Shown here one piece after another: positions 53,480 through 63,014 of a stretch of 64,000 bases of DNA. Source of the DNA: Pollutimonas bauzanensis. GTDB taxonomy: Bacteria; Pseudomonadota; Gammaproteobacteria; Burkholderiales; Burkholderiaceae_B. The position numbers and the translations under genes are program-made. Positions within the stretch are counted from its first letter, which is position 1. Every line of letters starts with the position of its first letter. The stretch covers positions 26,179 to 90,178 of the forward strand of contig NZ_FQXE01000006.1 in the NCBI RefSeq assembly GCF_900129885.1. Direction: 5' to 3'. The notes beneath the pieces are model-generated. The model was not told where the DNA came from and did no database searches. It worked only from the letters and a program-made list of their open reading frames with translations.

Positions 53480-55246
53480 TTAATTTTTCTGTGCCCAGGA
53501 ATCCCTGAGCGTAATGGCGCGGTTGATGACGGGTTGGTCGGCGGTGGATTCCTCGCGGTCCGCCACAAAATAGCCCAGCCGCTCGAACTGCCATGTCGCG
53601 CCGGGCACGGCCTGGGTGCCGGGTTCCAGCCAGCCTTGCACGACCTGGCAGGAATCGGGGTTGAGGGCGGCCAGGAAGTCCTTGTCGCCGGCGTCGGGAT
53701 GCGGGTCGCAAAACAGGCGGTCGTACATGCGTATTTCGGCCGGAATGGCGTGCGCCGCGCTGACCCAGGTGATATTGCCTTTGACTTTCACCGAGTCCGA
53801 GCCCGGCGTGCCGCTTTTGGTGTCGGGCAGGTATTCGGCCTGGACCTCCGTGACATTGCCCTGCTCATCCTTTACGCAGCCGGTGCAGCGGATAATGTAG
53901 CCGTACTTCAGGCGCACCGTATTGCCGGGGAACAGGCGGAAATACTTCTTGGGCGGGTCTTCGCGGAAATCGTCGCGCTCTATCCAGAGTTCGCGCGACA
54001 GCGGGAACTCGCGCATGCCGGCGTCCGGATCATGCGGATTGCGCGGGGCGTGGCAGAGCTCCGACCGGCCCTGCGGGTAATTGGTGATGACCAGCTTGAG
54101 CGGGTCGATCACCGCCACCGCGCGCGTGGCCTTGGGGTCGAGGTCGTCGCGCAAGGCTTGTTCGAGCAGGCCGTAGTCGATGCGCGAGTCGGCCTTGGAA
54201 ACGCCCAGGCGCTCGCAGAACAGGCGTATGGCCTCGGGAGTGTAGCCGCGCCGCCGCAGGCCCGCCAGGGTGGGCAGGCGCGGGTCGTCCCAGCCGGTGA
54301 CGCGGCCTTCGCGCACCAGTTGCAGCAGCTTGCGTTTGCTGGTCACGACATAGCTCAGGTTGAGCCGGGCGAACTCATGCTGCCTGGGCAGCGGCTGGGC
54401 CAATTGGCCCAGCTCGGCCAGGTGGTTCAGGATCCAGTCGTAGAAGGGGCGCTGGTCTTCGAATTCGAGGGTGCAGATGCTGTGCGTGATGCCTTCCAGC
54501 GCGTCTTCCACGGGATGCGCCCAGGCATACATGGGATAGATGCACCAGTCGGTGCCGGTGCGATGGTGGGCCACATGCCGTATGCGGTACAGCACCGGAT
54601 CGCGCATATTGATATTGGGCGAGGCCATGTCGATCTTGGCGCGCAGGGCCAGGCTGCCGTCCGGGTGCTTGCCTAGGCGCATTTCCTCGAGCAAGGCCAG
54701 GGATTCGCCGGCAGGGCGGTTGCGCCAGGGCGAATCCTTGCCTTTTTCGGTAAGGGTGCCGCGCATGGAGCGCATCTGCTCGGCGGTCTGCTCGTCCACA
54801 TAGGCGTGGCCGGCGCGCACCAGCGCCTGGGCAAACTGATACATGTAGCCGAAGTAATCGCTGGCGAAATAGCAGTTCGATTCCGCGCCGTAGTTCCAGT
54901 CGAAGCCCAGCCACTTGACCATGTCGATAATGGCTTTGACGTATTCGTCTTCTTCTTTTTCGGGATTGGTGTCGTCAAAGCGCAGGTGGCAGGCGCCCAG
55001 GTAGTCGCGCGCCAGGCCGAAGTTCAGGCATATGCTTTTTGCGTGGCCGATGTGCAGATAGCCATTGGGCTCCGGCGGAAAGCGGGTGCGTATGCGGGCG
55101 GTGTCGATGCCGCCCTGCTGCTGGACCGATGCCGGCCCCGGTTTGCCCGCCCAGCGCTTGCCGGCGTAGCGGCCTTGGGCAAGGTCGTTATCGATGATGG
55201 TGCGCAGAAAGTTGGAAACGGGTGCGGGGCTGGGTACAGAAGTCAT
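53480..55246 (-). CDS. glnS: Glutamine--tRNA ligase
   Basis: 588 residues from the ATG at 55246. Class I synthetase: [17 protein letters not shown] carries [16 protein letters not shown] the KMSKS variant. The C-terminal beta-barrel anticodon domain ([15 protein letters not shown] ... [18 protein letters not shown]) is complete. Charges tRNA-Gln with glutamine. Located 37 bp upstream of minC on the same strand. Confidence 0.96.
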   Translation of the reverse strand: MTSVPSPAPVSNFLRTIIDNDLAQGRYAGKRWAGKPGPASVQQQGGIDTARIRTRFPPEPNGYLHIGHAKSICLNFGLARDYLGACHLRFDDTNPEKEEDEYVKAIIDMVKWLGFDWNYGAESNCYFASDYFGYMYQFAQALVRAGHAYVDEQTAEQMRSMRGTLTEKGKDSPWRNRPAGESLALLEEMRLGKHPDGSLALRAKIDMASPNINMRDPVLYRIRHVAHHRTGTDWCIYPMYAWAHPVEDALEGITHSICTLEFEDQRPFYDWILNHLAELGQLAQPLPRQHEFARLNLSYVVTSKRKLLQLVREGRVTGWDDPRLPTLAGLRRRGYTPEAIRLFCERLGVSKADSRIDYGLLEQALRDDLDPKATRAVAVIDPLKLVITNYPQGRSELCHAPRNPHDPDAGMREFPLSRELWIERDDFREDPPKKYFRLFPGNTVRLKYGYIIRCTGCVKDEQGNVTEVQAEYLPDTKSGTPGSDSVKVKGNITWVSAAHAIPAEIRMYDRLFCDPHPDAGDKDFLAALNPDSCQVVQGWLEPGTQAVPGATWQFERLGYFVADREESTADQPVINRAITLRDSWAQKN

Positions 55247-55357
55247 ACAGTATAAGCAATGAAAAGGCGGGCGAAGTAAGCATTTTGCCACGTTCAGGGT
55301 TATTTGCTTGCAGGCTGTGGTCACAAATGACGAACTGGCTCTAAACTAGCGCACATT

Positions 55358-56698
55358 ATGACGTACTCGACCTTGTGGTTATCGCAGATCCAGTTCTTTT
55401 CGAGCCTGGGCTTTATGTTGCTGTTCCTGGTCATAGAGCTTGGGCTGGCGTGGGTGCTGCTGTACTTCAAGCTGCGTTCGCTGGGCGCGGACCATGCGCC
55501 GTGGACCGAAGCCTACCGCTTCTGGGTGCGGGTTTTCGCCCTGGCTTTCATTTTGAGCTTCGCCTCCGGCATGCCGGTGCTGATCCAGTTCGGCAGCCTG
55601 TGGCCGGCGCTCATGGACAAGATCGGCGATGTGGCCGGCCCGCTGCTGGCGGCGGCCATTCTGTCGGCCTTCATCTTCAAATCCTGCTTTCTGGGCGCCA
55701 TGCTGTTCGGGCAGCGCTATGTTTCGGACAGAGTCCATGCCGTGCTGGTCTTCATGGTGGCCGTGGGTGTCCTGGTGTCGTCTTTCTGGCTGCTGGTGCT
55801 GCTGTCATGGATGCATACGCCGGCCGGCGTGACCTGGGCCGAAGGGCAATACCACGTGCTGGACTGGTGGGGCGTGCTGTTCAACCCGGCGCTGCCCTGG
55901 TATGCCGGCCTCTTCATTCTTGCCAGCGCGCTGGCGGTGGCTTTCCTGATGCTCGGCGTCATCGCCGGGCAGGCCTTGCGCCGGCCCGTCGACGAAAGCG
56001 GGCGCCTGGTGTTCAAAACCGCCCTCTACCTGGCCAGCGCCGCGGTCCTCCTGCAGGCCCTGGCCGCGGCCGGGACAGGCCAGATGACGGCCAGGCACCA
56101 GCCCGCCAAGGCGGCGGCCGCGGCCGCCTATTGGCACAGCGGGACGCAGCCCGACCTGGTCTTGTCGGCCTGGCCCGACGCTCAGGCCGGAGCCAATCGC
56201 GCGGCCTGGGTCTGGCGCCACGCCGGCGGCAAGTGGCTGGGCCGCGATGACAGCGGCAATTTGCGCGGGCTCGACCGCTTTCTGGGCATGACGCCGCCGG
56301 TGGCGGTCACGTTCTGGTCATTCCGCCTGGCCGTGCTGGCGGGCCTGCTCATGGCGCTGGCGGCCCTGTTCACCCTCTGGCGCGCGCGCCGGGTCCACTA
56401 TGATCCGGGCGCGCTGTCGCGCGGGTGGCGCCGGGTGCTGGCGGGCATGACGTTTTCGGGCTGGGTCCTGCTTCTGGCCGGCCTGGCCTACCTCATGTTC
56501 GGCTCCTACCCGTACGCGGTCACCGGCACGATCACCGTCAGCGAGATCGCCGGCGATACCCATTTCGACGTGTTGCTGGGCGGATATATCGCCTATCTGC
56601 TGTTCTATGGCGTATTCCTGGCGGGCTTCTTCCAGCTTCTGCGGCATATCGCCCGCTATGGCGTGGTGCCCATCGCCAGAAGAAGGGGGCGCGCATGA
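55358..56698 (+). CDS. CydA-like bd oxidase subunit I lacking heme ligands
   Basis: 446 residues, nine or so membrane segments, aligning along its length with E. coli CydA (LSQIQFF..., FWVRVFALAFILSFASGMP, IQFGSLWPALMDKIGDVAG, WMHTP, FNPALPW, HQPAK). Yet the heme ligands are all replaced: H19 by M20, H186 by L185, M393 by A325, E445 by L373; E99 and E107 by A100 and K108; quinol-site E257 by A256, while the R391 equivalent R323 stays. GRQPW is lost and the Q-loop is short. It therefore cannot bind b558, b595 and d in the known way. CydB follows with an ATGA overlap. It may be a divergent, non-oxidase branch of the superfamily. Confidence 0.85.
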   Translation: MTYSTLWLSQIQFFSSLGFMLLFLVIELGLAWVLLYFKLRSLGADHAPWTEAYRFWVRVFALAFILSFASGMPVLIQFGSLWPALMDKIGDVAGPLLAAAILSAFIFKSCFLGAMLFGQRYVSDRVHAVLVFMVAVGVLVSSFWLLVLLSWMHTPAGVTWAEGQYHVLDWWGVLFNPALPWYAGLFILASALAVAFLMLGVIAGQALRRPVDESGRLVFKTALYLASAAVLLQALAAAGTGQMTARHQPAKAAAAAAYWHSGTQPDLVLSAWPDAQAGANRAAWVWRHAGGKWLGRDDSGNLRGLDRFLGMTPPVAVTFWSFRLAVLAGLLMALAALFTLWRARRVHYDPGALSRGWRRVLAGMTFSGWVLLLAGLAYLMFGSYPYAVTGTITVSEIAGDTHFDVLLGGYIAYLLFYGVFLAGFFQLLRHIARYGVVPIARRRGRA

Positions 56699-57792
56699 TA
56701 GATACGCTGGCCATCGCGCTGGGGGTGAGCGCCCATGACCCCGCCTTCTGGATGCCGCTGGTGTTCATGGCCTTGCTGTTCGCCATCATCGTGGCGGGCA
56801 CGGTGCTGGACGGCTTCGATATCGGCGTGGGCTGCCTGGCCTTGTTCGCCCCGGCCGACCTGCGTCCGCGCATGCTGTCTCTGCTGAGCCCCTGGCGCGA
56901 TGCCAACGAATTCTGGCTGTTCCTGGGCATGGGGCTGTTCGTGGCCGCCTTTCCCAATGCCTGGGGCAGCGTCATGGGCGCGCTGTATCTGCCCTTGTGC
57001 GCGCTGGCGCTGGGCGTGCTGCTGCGATCCGTTTCGTTCGAACTGCGTTTGCGCGCGCCGCAGGAACTGCAGTCGCGCTGGCTGTTCGGCTTTGGCCTGG
57101 GTTCGCTGATCACCGCGCTGGCTCACGGTTTCCTGCTGGCCCAGATCGTCGTCACCTACCAGACCAACGCCGGCTATCTGTGGTTTACCCTGTTCGTGGG
57201 CCTGTGCGCCGTGGCCGCCTACTGCCTGCTGGGGGCGGCCTGGCTGATCATGCGCGTCGCCGGCGAGCTGCGCGCCCGCGCGGTCATGTGGGGCCGGCGG
57301 GCCGTGCGCTGGGCCGCGGGAGGGGCGGTGGGGGTGTCGGTGGTGCTGGCCTTCGCCAATGCGGGCATTTTCCTGAAATGGAGCGACGGCCCGCACTGGC
57401 CCCTGGTGGTCATGCTGTGGTTCTGCCTGCTGGCCTGTTTCGTGTCCATCGAAATGTGTTTCCAGCGCATGATCAACAGCAGCTACCGCACGACGGCCTT
57501 GCCCTTTGTCATGACCTTGCTGGTGTTCCTGATCACCCTGGGGGGCCTGGGCTATAGCTTTTTCCCTTACCTCGTGCTCGACGACATCACGATCTGGGAC
57601 GCTGCGGCCTCGGTCGATTCCCTGCGGCTCGTGCTGGCGGCCAGCATCGTCGCCTTGCCCGTGGCCTTGATATTCAATATCTGGGTGTATTGGCGCATGT
57701 TCGGCCTGTCCATCGCGCCTACGCCGCCCGATTTCAAGGAAAGGGCGGCGGATGACGGCGCCGCAACCCCGCCGCCCGCCGCGCAGGCGTAA
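56695..57792 (+). CDS. CydB-like bd oxidase subunit II
   Basis: 365 residues, eight or more membrane segments. FAIIVAGTVLDGFDIGVGCLALF is the CydB N-terminal signature and PWRDANEFWLFLGMGLFVAAFP the following loop with the conserved Trp. It pairs with the CydA-like subunit by a 4-bp start/stop overlap. No CydX or CydDC genes are near. Since subunit I lacks heme ligands, the joint function is open. Confidence 0.88.
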   Translation: MIDTLAIALGVSAHDPAFWMPLVFMALLFAIIVAGTVLDGFDIGVGCLALFAPADLRPRMLSLLSPWRDANEFWLFLGMGLFVAAFPNAWGSVMGALYLPLCALALGVLLRSVSFELRLRAPQELQSRWLFGFGLGSLITALAHGFLLAQIVVTYQTNAGYLWFTLFVGLCAVAAYCLLGAAWLIMRVAGELRARAVMWGRRAVRWAAGGAVGVSVVLAFANAGIFLKWSDGPHWPLVVMLWFCLLACFVSIEMCFQRMINSSYRTTALPFVMTLLVFLITLGGLGYSFFPYLVLDDITIWDAAASVDSLRLVLAASIVALPVALIFNIWVYWRMFGLSIAPTPPDFKERAADDGAATPPPAAQA

Positions 57793-57807
57793 AGCCGCTG
57801 CTTTACG
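57788..57807. other. Palindrome containing both stop codons of cydB-like and risS
   Basis: CGTAAAGC and GCTTTACG form a perfect 8-bp stem around CGCT. The cydB-like stop TAA (57790-57792) lies in the left arm and the risS stop (57803-57805) in the right arm. A weak bidirectional terminator or mRNA end is possible, but there is no T-run. Confidence 0.5.
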
Positions 57808-59209
57808 TGGCCGTATCCGCCAGCGGCAACAGAATGCTGACTTCCAGCCCGCCCCAGGGGGCTTGGCCCAGGGCCAGGCTGCCGTGGTGCGCCTTGACGA
57901 TGGCCTCGGCCAAAGCCAGTCCCAGCCCTACCGAACCCGTGAGGGTGCGGGCCTCGTCCAGCCTTGAAAAAGGCCGCAGCGCCTCGACCCGCCGTTCCGC
58001 CGAAATCCCCGGGCCATGGTCCGACACCGTAATCCTGGCGTGGCCGTCCTGGGCCTCCAGGGCGATCTCCACCGGCGCCTGGCCGTGATTGAGCGCATTG
58101 GTGATCAGGTTGTCCATCAGCCGGCCCAGCGCCAGCTTGTCGGCGTCCAGGCGCAGGATGCCGGGCGGCATCCGGACCAGCTTCACCGGGCTACCGGCGC
58201 TTTCCCATGCGGAAATCTGCTCTTCCAGCCAGGTGTTCAGCGCCAGCGGGGCGAACTGGTAGGAGCCCGGATCGGACCCGCGCACGAAGCCTATGAACTG
58301 GTTGACCATGCGCTGCATGTCCTGCACATCATTGCGCATGCCTTCTTTGAAGGTCGGGTCGTCGACCATTTCGATGCGCAGCCACATGCGCGACAGCGGC
58401 CCTTTCAGGTCGTGGGGCAGCCCGGCAAGCAGCGTGCGCTGCACGGCGCTGGATTCGGCCAGCGTGTCCAGCATGGCATTGAAGCGCTCGCCCAGAATGC
58501 GGGTTTCGCTCGGGCCGGAAGGCGTGACGCGCTGGGGCTGGCCGGCGGCCAGCTGGTCCGCGGCCTTGGCCAGCCGGGTCAGGGGACGGGTGATGTGCCA
58601 GGAAAAAGCCGCCGACAGCAGCAGGAACAGCCCCATGCCGGTCAGCCATACGATGATCATGGGCGTGGCCACGGGCGGGGCGATCCGGTCCAGCGGGATG
58701 ACCAGCCATTCCCGGTTGTAGCTGGTCTCGTCCAGGCCGGAATCGGACAGCATCGATATATAGAGCCGCGGTTCGGGCCCGCGCGAAAGCGCTACGCGCG
58801 TGTCATCGCTGAGCCGCCTGTTCAGCGCCTGGACGAAGGAGCGCAGATTGTTGCGTATGTCGCTCGCGGGCGGTGGCGGCGGGCGGTGCCCGCGGCGCCT
58901 TTCGGGCGGAGGAGGGGGGCGGCGCTCTTCCAGGCTGGCGTCCGGCGGCAGGCTGCGCGACCATAGGTGCCATTGGTTTTGCGATGCCCTGCGCACGAAA
59001 TCGGCGCGCTGTTCGACGGGAATTTCCGCCAGCGCGGCCCTCAGGGTGCGTATGGTGGTCGCCGTGAATTCCACGGCGACTTCCTCCGTGAACTGTTTGC
59101 GGTAATAGGAAATGGTGGTGAAAGTGGCCGCCTGCACCAGCAATATGGTGCCCAGCGTGAGCAGCACCATGCGCGCGCGCAGGGAGCGGGGCAATAATGA
59201 ACGCAGCAT
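57803..59209 (-). CDS. risS: Sensor histidine kinase RisS (EnvZ-like)
   Basis: 468 residues from the ATG at 59209; a start at 59251 would overlap risA. TM1 lies near residues 12-35 (MVLLTLGTILLVQAATFTTI), a periplasmic domain includes a Pro/Arg-rich stretch (RRPPPPPERRRGHRPPPPP), TM2 is near 192-210, then HAMP. The phospho-acceptor is H266 in AGLPHDLKGPLSRM. The ATPase has DNLITNALNH, DHGPGIS and GSVGLGLALAEAI. It phosphorylates RisA, known in Bordetella for intracellular survival genes; in B. pertussis the risS gene is broken, here it is intact. Confidence 0.9.
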   Translation of the reverse strand: MLRSLLPRSLRARMVLLTLGTILLVQAATFTTISYYRKQFTEEVAVEFTATTIRTLRAALAEIPVEQRADFVRRASQNQWHLWSRSLPPDASLEERRPPPPPERRRGHRPPPPPASDIRNNLRSFVQALNRRLSDDTRVALSRGPEPRLYISMLSDSGLDETSYNREWLVIPLDRIAPPVATPMIIVWLTGMGLFLLLSAAFSWHITRPLTRLAKAADQLAAGQPQRVTPSGPSETRILGERFNAMLDTLAESSAVQRTLLAGLPHDLKGPLSRMWLRIEMVDDPTFKEGMRNDVQDMQRMVNQFIGFVRGSDPGSYQFAPLALNTWLEEQISAWESAGSPVKLVRMPPGILRLDADKLALGRLMDNLITNALNHGQAPVEIALEAQDGHARITVSDHGPGISAERRVEALRPFSRLDEARTLTGSVGLGLALAEAIVKAHHGSLALGQAPWGGLEVSILLPLADTAT

Positions 59210-59220
59210 GGCGGCGGGCT

Positions 59221-59922
59221 TCAGGGCGAAAACCGGTACCCGACGCCCCATACCGTCTGGATCCAGCGCGGTTGCTTGGGGTCGTCTTCTATTGCGCGCC
59301 GCAGGCGCAGCACGGCGATATCGATGGCGCGGTCGTTGCGCTCGCCCTCGTCATCGTCGCGGGCCAGCGCCAGCAGGCGATCGCGCGACAGGGGCTTGCC
59401 GGGATTGTTCACCAGGGCTTCCAGCAAGTTGACTTCGCCGCCGGTGAGCTTGATGATCGCGTTTTCCTTGCTCAACTGGCGCGTCGTGGGGTCGAATACG
59501 AAAGGACCGAACACTACCGGTTTGTCTTTGTTCAGTGCCGATGCGCCTTTCTTGCGGCGCAGGACGGCTTCGATGCGCGCCAGAAGTTCGCGCGGGTCGA
59601 AGGGTTTGCCCAGGTAGTCGTCGGCTCCGGCTTCCAGTCCGATGACCCGGTCCACCGTTTCATCGCGCGCCGTGAGTAAAATGACGGGAATGTCCTCGCC
59701 TTGCTGGCGCAGGCGCCGACATGCTTCGGCGCCGTCGCCATCGGGCATCATGCGATCGAGTACGATCAGGTCCGGCGAGTATCGCTGGATGCGGGACGAG
59801 AGGTCGCTGGCATCGGGCGCGAGCAGTGTGTCGTAATTGTGGCGATTGAGGTAATCGGCGAGCAATTGACGCAGGGCCGGGTCATCGTCGACGACCAGTA
59901 CTTTTACTAGGGGATTTTCCAT
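59221..59922 (-). CDS. risA: Response regulator RisA (OmpR family)
   Basis: 233 residues from the ATG at 59922. The receiver has the acidic pocket DDD (12-14), phospho-Asp D56 (LDRMMPDGDG) and K in GKPFDPREL. The winged-helix DNA-binding domain follows (LTGGEVNLLEALVNNPGKPLSRDRLL). Sequence agrees with what I recall of Bordetella RisA over most of its length. 11 bp separate it from risS. Confidence 0.92.
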   Translation of the reverse strand: MENPLVKVLVVDDDPALRQLLADYLNRHNYDTLLAPDASDLSSRIQRYSPDLIVLDRMMPDGDGAEACRRLRQQGEDIPVILLTARDETVDRVIGLEAGADDYLGKPFDPRELLARIEAVLRRKKGASALNKDKPVVFGPFVFDPTTRQLSKENAIIKLTGGEVNLLEALVNNPGKPLSRDRLLALARDDDEGERNDRAIDIAVLRLRRAIEDDPKQPRWIQTVWGVGYRFSP

Positions 59923-60030
59923 AGGCCAGAGTGTGCCCCTTGGCCATGCGTCTGGCAAGCGCCTGGAAATCGATTGAAATAGGTGTCGGGCTTGCGGCGA
60001 GGCCGGCGATTTATCTTGCACAGGAAACAC

Positions 60031-61818
60031 ATGATAGGGCACACCGTACAGGCCATGCGCCAACGCCTGGGAAGCTGCTTATGGCTTTCCGAACTGCCCG
60101 CCATGCTGTGCTGGGCGGTGCTGGTGGGCGTGCTGGGGGCATTCGCCACCATACTCTTCCACGAAGGCATGCGCCTGGTCCAGCAGGTAGTCACGGGGCG
60201 GAGCGGGTCGATAGTGGGCGTGACGCAGGCGCTGCCGTGGTATGGGCGCCTGCTGTTTCCCGCGTTCGGCGGCCTGGCGGCGGGCTTCCTGCTGTGGGCG
60301 GCCTCGAAAACCAAGGCCAAGGCCAATTCCGACTACATGGAAGCGGTGGCCATTGGCGATGGCCGCCTGTCGATAGGACAGGGCCTGCTGCGCTCCCTGT
60401 CTTCTTTGTGCACCGTGGCGTCCGGCGGCTCGATCGGGCGCGAGGGCGCGATGGTGCATCTGGCGGCGCTCAGCGCGTCGGCGATAGGCCGCTTCACTTA
60501 TTTCAGCACCTCGCGGCTGCGCCTGCTGGTGGCTTGCGGCGCCGCGGCCGGCGTGGCCTCGGCCTATGGCGCGCCCATCGCGGGGGCCTTGTTCGTGGCG
60601 GAGATCGTCCTGGGCACCATGAGCATGCAGAGCTTTGGCCCGCTGCTGATTGCCGCGGCATCGGCCAATATCGTCATGCGCATGACGGGGCATTATCAGA
60701 CGACCTACGCCATCGCCGATATGCCCGAGATTCCGGGAATAGAGGTGCTGCCTTTTGTCCTGCTGGGCGCGCTGTCGGGCTTGACCGCTCCCATGTTCCT
60801 GAAGTTCCTCGATTTTTCCCGCAACCGGTTCAAGAGCACGGGCTTGCCTTTGCCGGCGCGATTGGCGCTGGGGGGCTTCCTGCTGGGGCTGCTGCTTATC
60901 GTCGTGCCCGAAGTCGCGGGCAACGGCTATAGCGTGGTGTTCTCTCTGCTGCACAATTCCTGGGCCTGGTATGCCGTCGTGCTGATGCTGGTCTGCAAGG
61001 TGCTGGCCACCGCCTTGACGGTGGGCTCGGGCGCCGTGGGCGGGGTGTTCACCCCGGCGCTCTTCGTCGGCGGGGCGTTCGGCACCCTGTTCGGGATGGC
61101 CCTCGGCTACCTGTGGCCGGGCATGACAGCCGGCGTCTACATGTATACCCTGGTCGGCATGGGCAGCTTCCTGGGGGCGGCCACCAGCGCGCCCCTGATG
61201 GCGATACTGATGATCTTCGAGATGACGCTCAGCTACCAGCTGGTCCTGCCGCTCATGCTGGCCTGCGTGGTGGCCTATTTCGTATCGCGCGCCGTGGCCG
61301 AAGTGGCCATGTATGATGTGACGGTGGTGCGCGAACGCGACATCCTGCTGCGCCAGCAATTGCGCCACACGCTCATCGACGAACTCCTGCGGCCCGCCGC
61401 CACCGTCGTCGCCACCACGGCGCCTGTGCGCGACGCCTTGCAGATGTTCCAGGAATATCCCGTCAAATATCTGTATGTGGTCGACGAGGACAATGTCTAT
61501 CAAGGTGTGATTGCGCAACAGGACCTGACCAGTTTATTGTTGAGCCAGAGCGATGCGCAGCAAAAGCTGGCCGGCGAGGTCCTGCGCCGCGATTTCGTCA
61601 AGACCTTGCACCCCGGCATGACGCTGGACCAGGCGCAGGATTATTTTGTGCAGTTCCAGGGCGAACGACTGCCTGTGGTCAGCCGCGATGAATTTCCCCG
61701 GCTGCTGGGCGTGGTGTACAAGTCCTCGGTGCTGGAAAAGTACAGCGCCATCAAAAGGTCCATGGACGCCAGCGGCGAGGCCATGCTGGATTTCGGGCCG
61801 ATACGGCGTCCGCGGTAG
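60031..61818 (+). CDS. clcB: ClcB-like chloride channel/transporter with CBS domains
   Basis: 595 residues from the ATG at 60031, preceded by AGGAAACAC. CLC motifs: SGGSIGREGAMVHLAALSAS (gating Glu), GSGAVGGVFTPALFVGGAFG, and FVAEIVLGTM as in E. coli ClcB, where the second proton Glu of ClcA is replaced. Two CBS domains form the C-terminal ~140 residues (from DELLRPAATVVATTAPVRD). It moves chloride across the inner membrane; transport mode is not certain. Divergent from risA. Confidence 0.92.
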   Translation: MIGHTVQAMRQRLGSCLWLSELPAMLCWAVLVGVLGAFATILFHEGMRLVQQVVTGRSGSIVGVTQALPWYGRLLFPAFGGLAAGFLLWAASKTKAKANSDYMEAVAIGDGRLSIGQGLLRSLSSLCTVASGGSIGREGAMVHLAALSASAIGRFTYFSTSRLRLLVACGAAAGVASAYGAPIAGALFVAEIVLGTMSMQSFGPLLIAAASANIVMRMTGHYQTTYAIADMPEIPGIEVLPFVLLGALSGLTAPMFLKFLDFSRNRFKSTGLPLPARLALGGFLLGLLLIVVPEVAGNGYSVVFSLLHNSWAWYAVVLMLVCKVLATALTVGSGAVGGVFTPALFVGGAFGTLFGMALGYLWPGMTAGVYMYTLVGMGSFLGAATSAPLMAILMIFEMTLSYQLVLPLMLACVVAYFVSRAVAEVAMYDVTVVRERDILLRQQLRHTLIDELLRPAATVVATTAPVRDALQMFQEYPVKYLYVVDEDNVYQGVIAQQDLTSLLLSQSDAQQKLAGEVLRRDFVKTLHPGMTLDQAQDYFVQFQGERLPVVSRDEFPRLLGVVYKSSVLEKYSAIKRSMDASGEAMLDFGPIRRPR

Positions 61819-61865
61819 TCAATGTTCTTGCGGTGCCCTGATATAAAGCGAGTTTCCTGGTTTCA

Positions 61866-63011
61866 ATGAAGTTTTTTTCACCGATACGACGACTGGCCGC
61901 CGCGCTCGCATGGAGCGCGGCGGCATCCTGCGCCCTGGCCGCCGGCGGCCAGCCTGGCCCGGCCTTGCACGACCTGGCGCCCATACGGCTGTACTCGGTG
62001 CCCGAGGTCGAGGTCGGTCCCCCGGTTCCCCTGCCCGATCCGGCCGAGGCGCCATCCGGCCAGGATGCCTTGCCGCCGGAGCAGGGCATACCCGACATCT
62101 CTTACGATTTTTTCTGGGATCAGGGCGATTCCCGCAAATGGCGCGCCGCCAAGGTGTCCAGCGCGTCGCCCGGGCTGCGCGGCACGTCCGGGCGGGGCCG
62201 CGCCCCTGGCCTGCGCGCGCCCTGGCTATCGGCGCCCTCGAAGGATCCCTGGACCTTCGGCGCCAGCAACTGGCGCTATACCGGGGAGCAAGGGCTGGGC
62301 ATTACCCTGGGCACCAATGAAATCACCGTTCCCGCATGGGGCAATACCGCCCGGATAGGGGGAGTCAGCGTATCGCAGTCTTCCCAGCTCAGTTCCGGCG
62401 AGGTCCATGCCTGGCAATACTCGATGTCGGTGGGCGCGCTGGATTATTCGCCCAGCCAGACCCAGGGCGATCTCGTTTATGGCCCCACCGCCAGCAATAC
62501 GATGCTGCGCTATCGGCTCAGCCCGCAGTTCACGCTGGAATCCCAATTGGAGATGGCGCCCCAGCTCGTCACCACCGGCGTGGGCGGGCGCTACACGACG
62601 CGCGGCTGGGGCGCATGGAGCGCCGGGCTGGCCAAGGCGAACCATGGCATGCAGCAGGGCTGGCGCTATCAGGCCGCCTACGAGGTCGATGTCCTGGACG
62701 ACTTGAAGTTGTCCTGGCTCAACGAAAGCCATACGGCGGGGTTTGCCGACCTCAGCCGCTACCAGGATGCGGCGGCATCCCTCGGCGGAGTCCGGCAGCG
62801 TCTCACGGCCACCGTGCCGCTGGGGCGCTGGGGGGATCTCGCCGGCATGTACGAAAATTCCCGCTCGACGCTGGGGGATACGCAACGCAGTTTCGGCTTT
62901 ACGCAGCAGTTCTGGTACAGCCCCAACCTGCGCATCGGCCTGCAGGCGGAACGGCAACTGGTGACCGGCGACTATGATGTCGGTATTCGTTTTTCAGTAC
63001 CTATCAATTAG
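61866..63011 (+). CDS. Exported protein of unknown function, beta-rich
   Basis: 381 residues. Signal peptide 1-~26 (LAAALAWSAAASCALAAGG), a Pro-rich linker (VEVGPPVPLPDPAEAP), then a long beta-strand-rich part with alternating aromatic/polar residues (WGNTARIGGVSVSQSSQL, WAYSMS-like strands, final FSVPIN). The composition suggests an outer-membrane barrel. I do not recognise the family. 47 bp after clcB and 3 bp before recQ, so an operon with both is possible. Confidence 0.7.
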   Translation: MKFFSPIRRLAAALAWSAAASCALAAGGQPGPALHDLAPIRLYSVPEVEVGPPVPLPDPAEAPSGQDALPPEQGIPDISYDFFWDQGDSRKWRAAKVSSASPGLRGTSGRGRAPGLRAPWLSAPSKDPWTFGASNWRYTGEQGLGITLGTNEITVPAWGNTARIGGVSVSQSSQLSSGEVHAWQYSMSVGALDYSPSQTQGDLVYGPTASNTMLRYRLSPQFTLESQLEMAPQLVTTGVGGRYTTRGWGAWSAGLAKANHGMQQGWRYQAAYEVDVLDDLKLSWLNESHTAGFADLSRYQDAAASLGGVRQRLTATVPLGRWGDLAGMYENSRSTLGDTQRSFGFTQQFWYSPNLRIGLQAERQLVTGDYDVGIRFSVPIN

Positions 63012-63014
63012 CAC

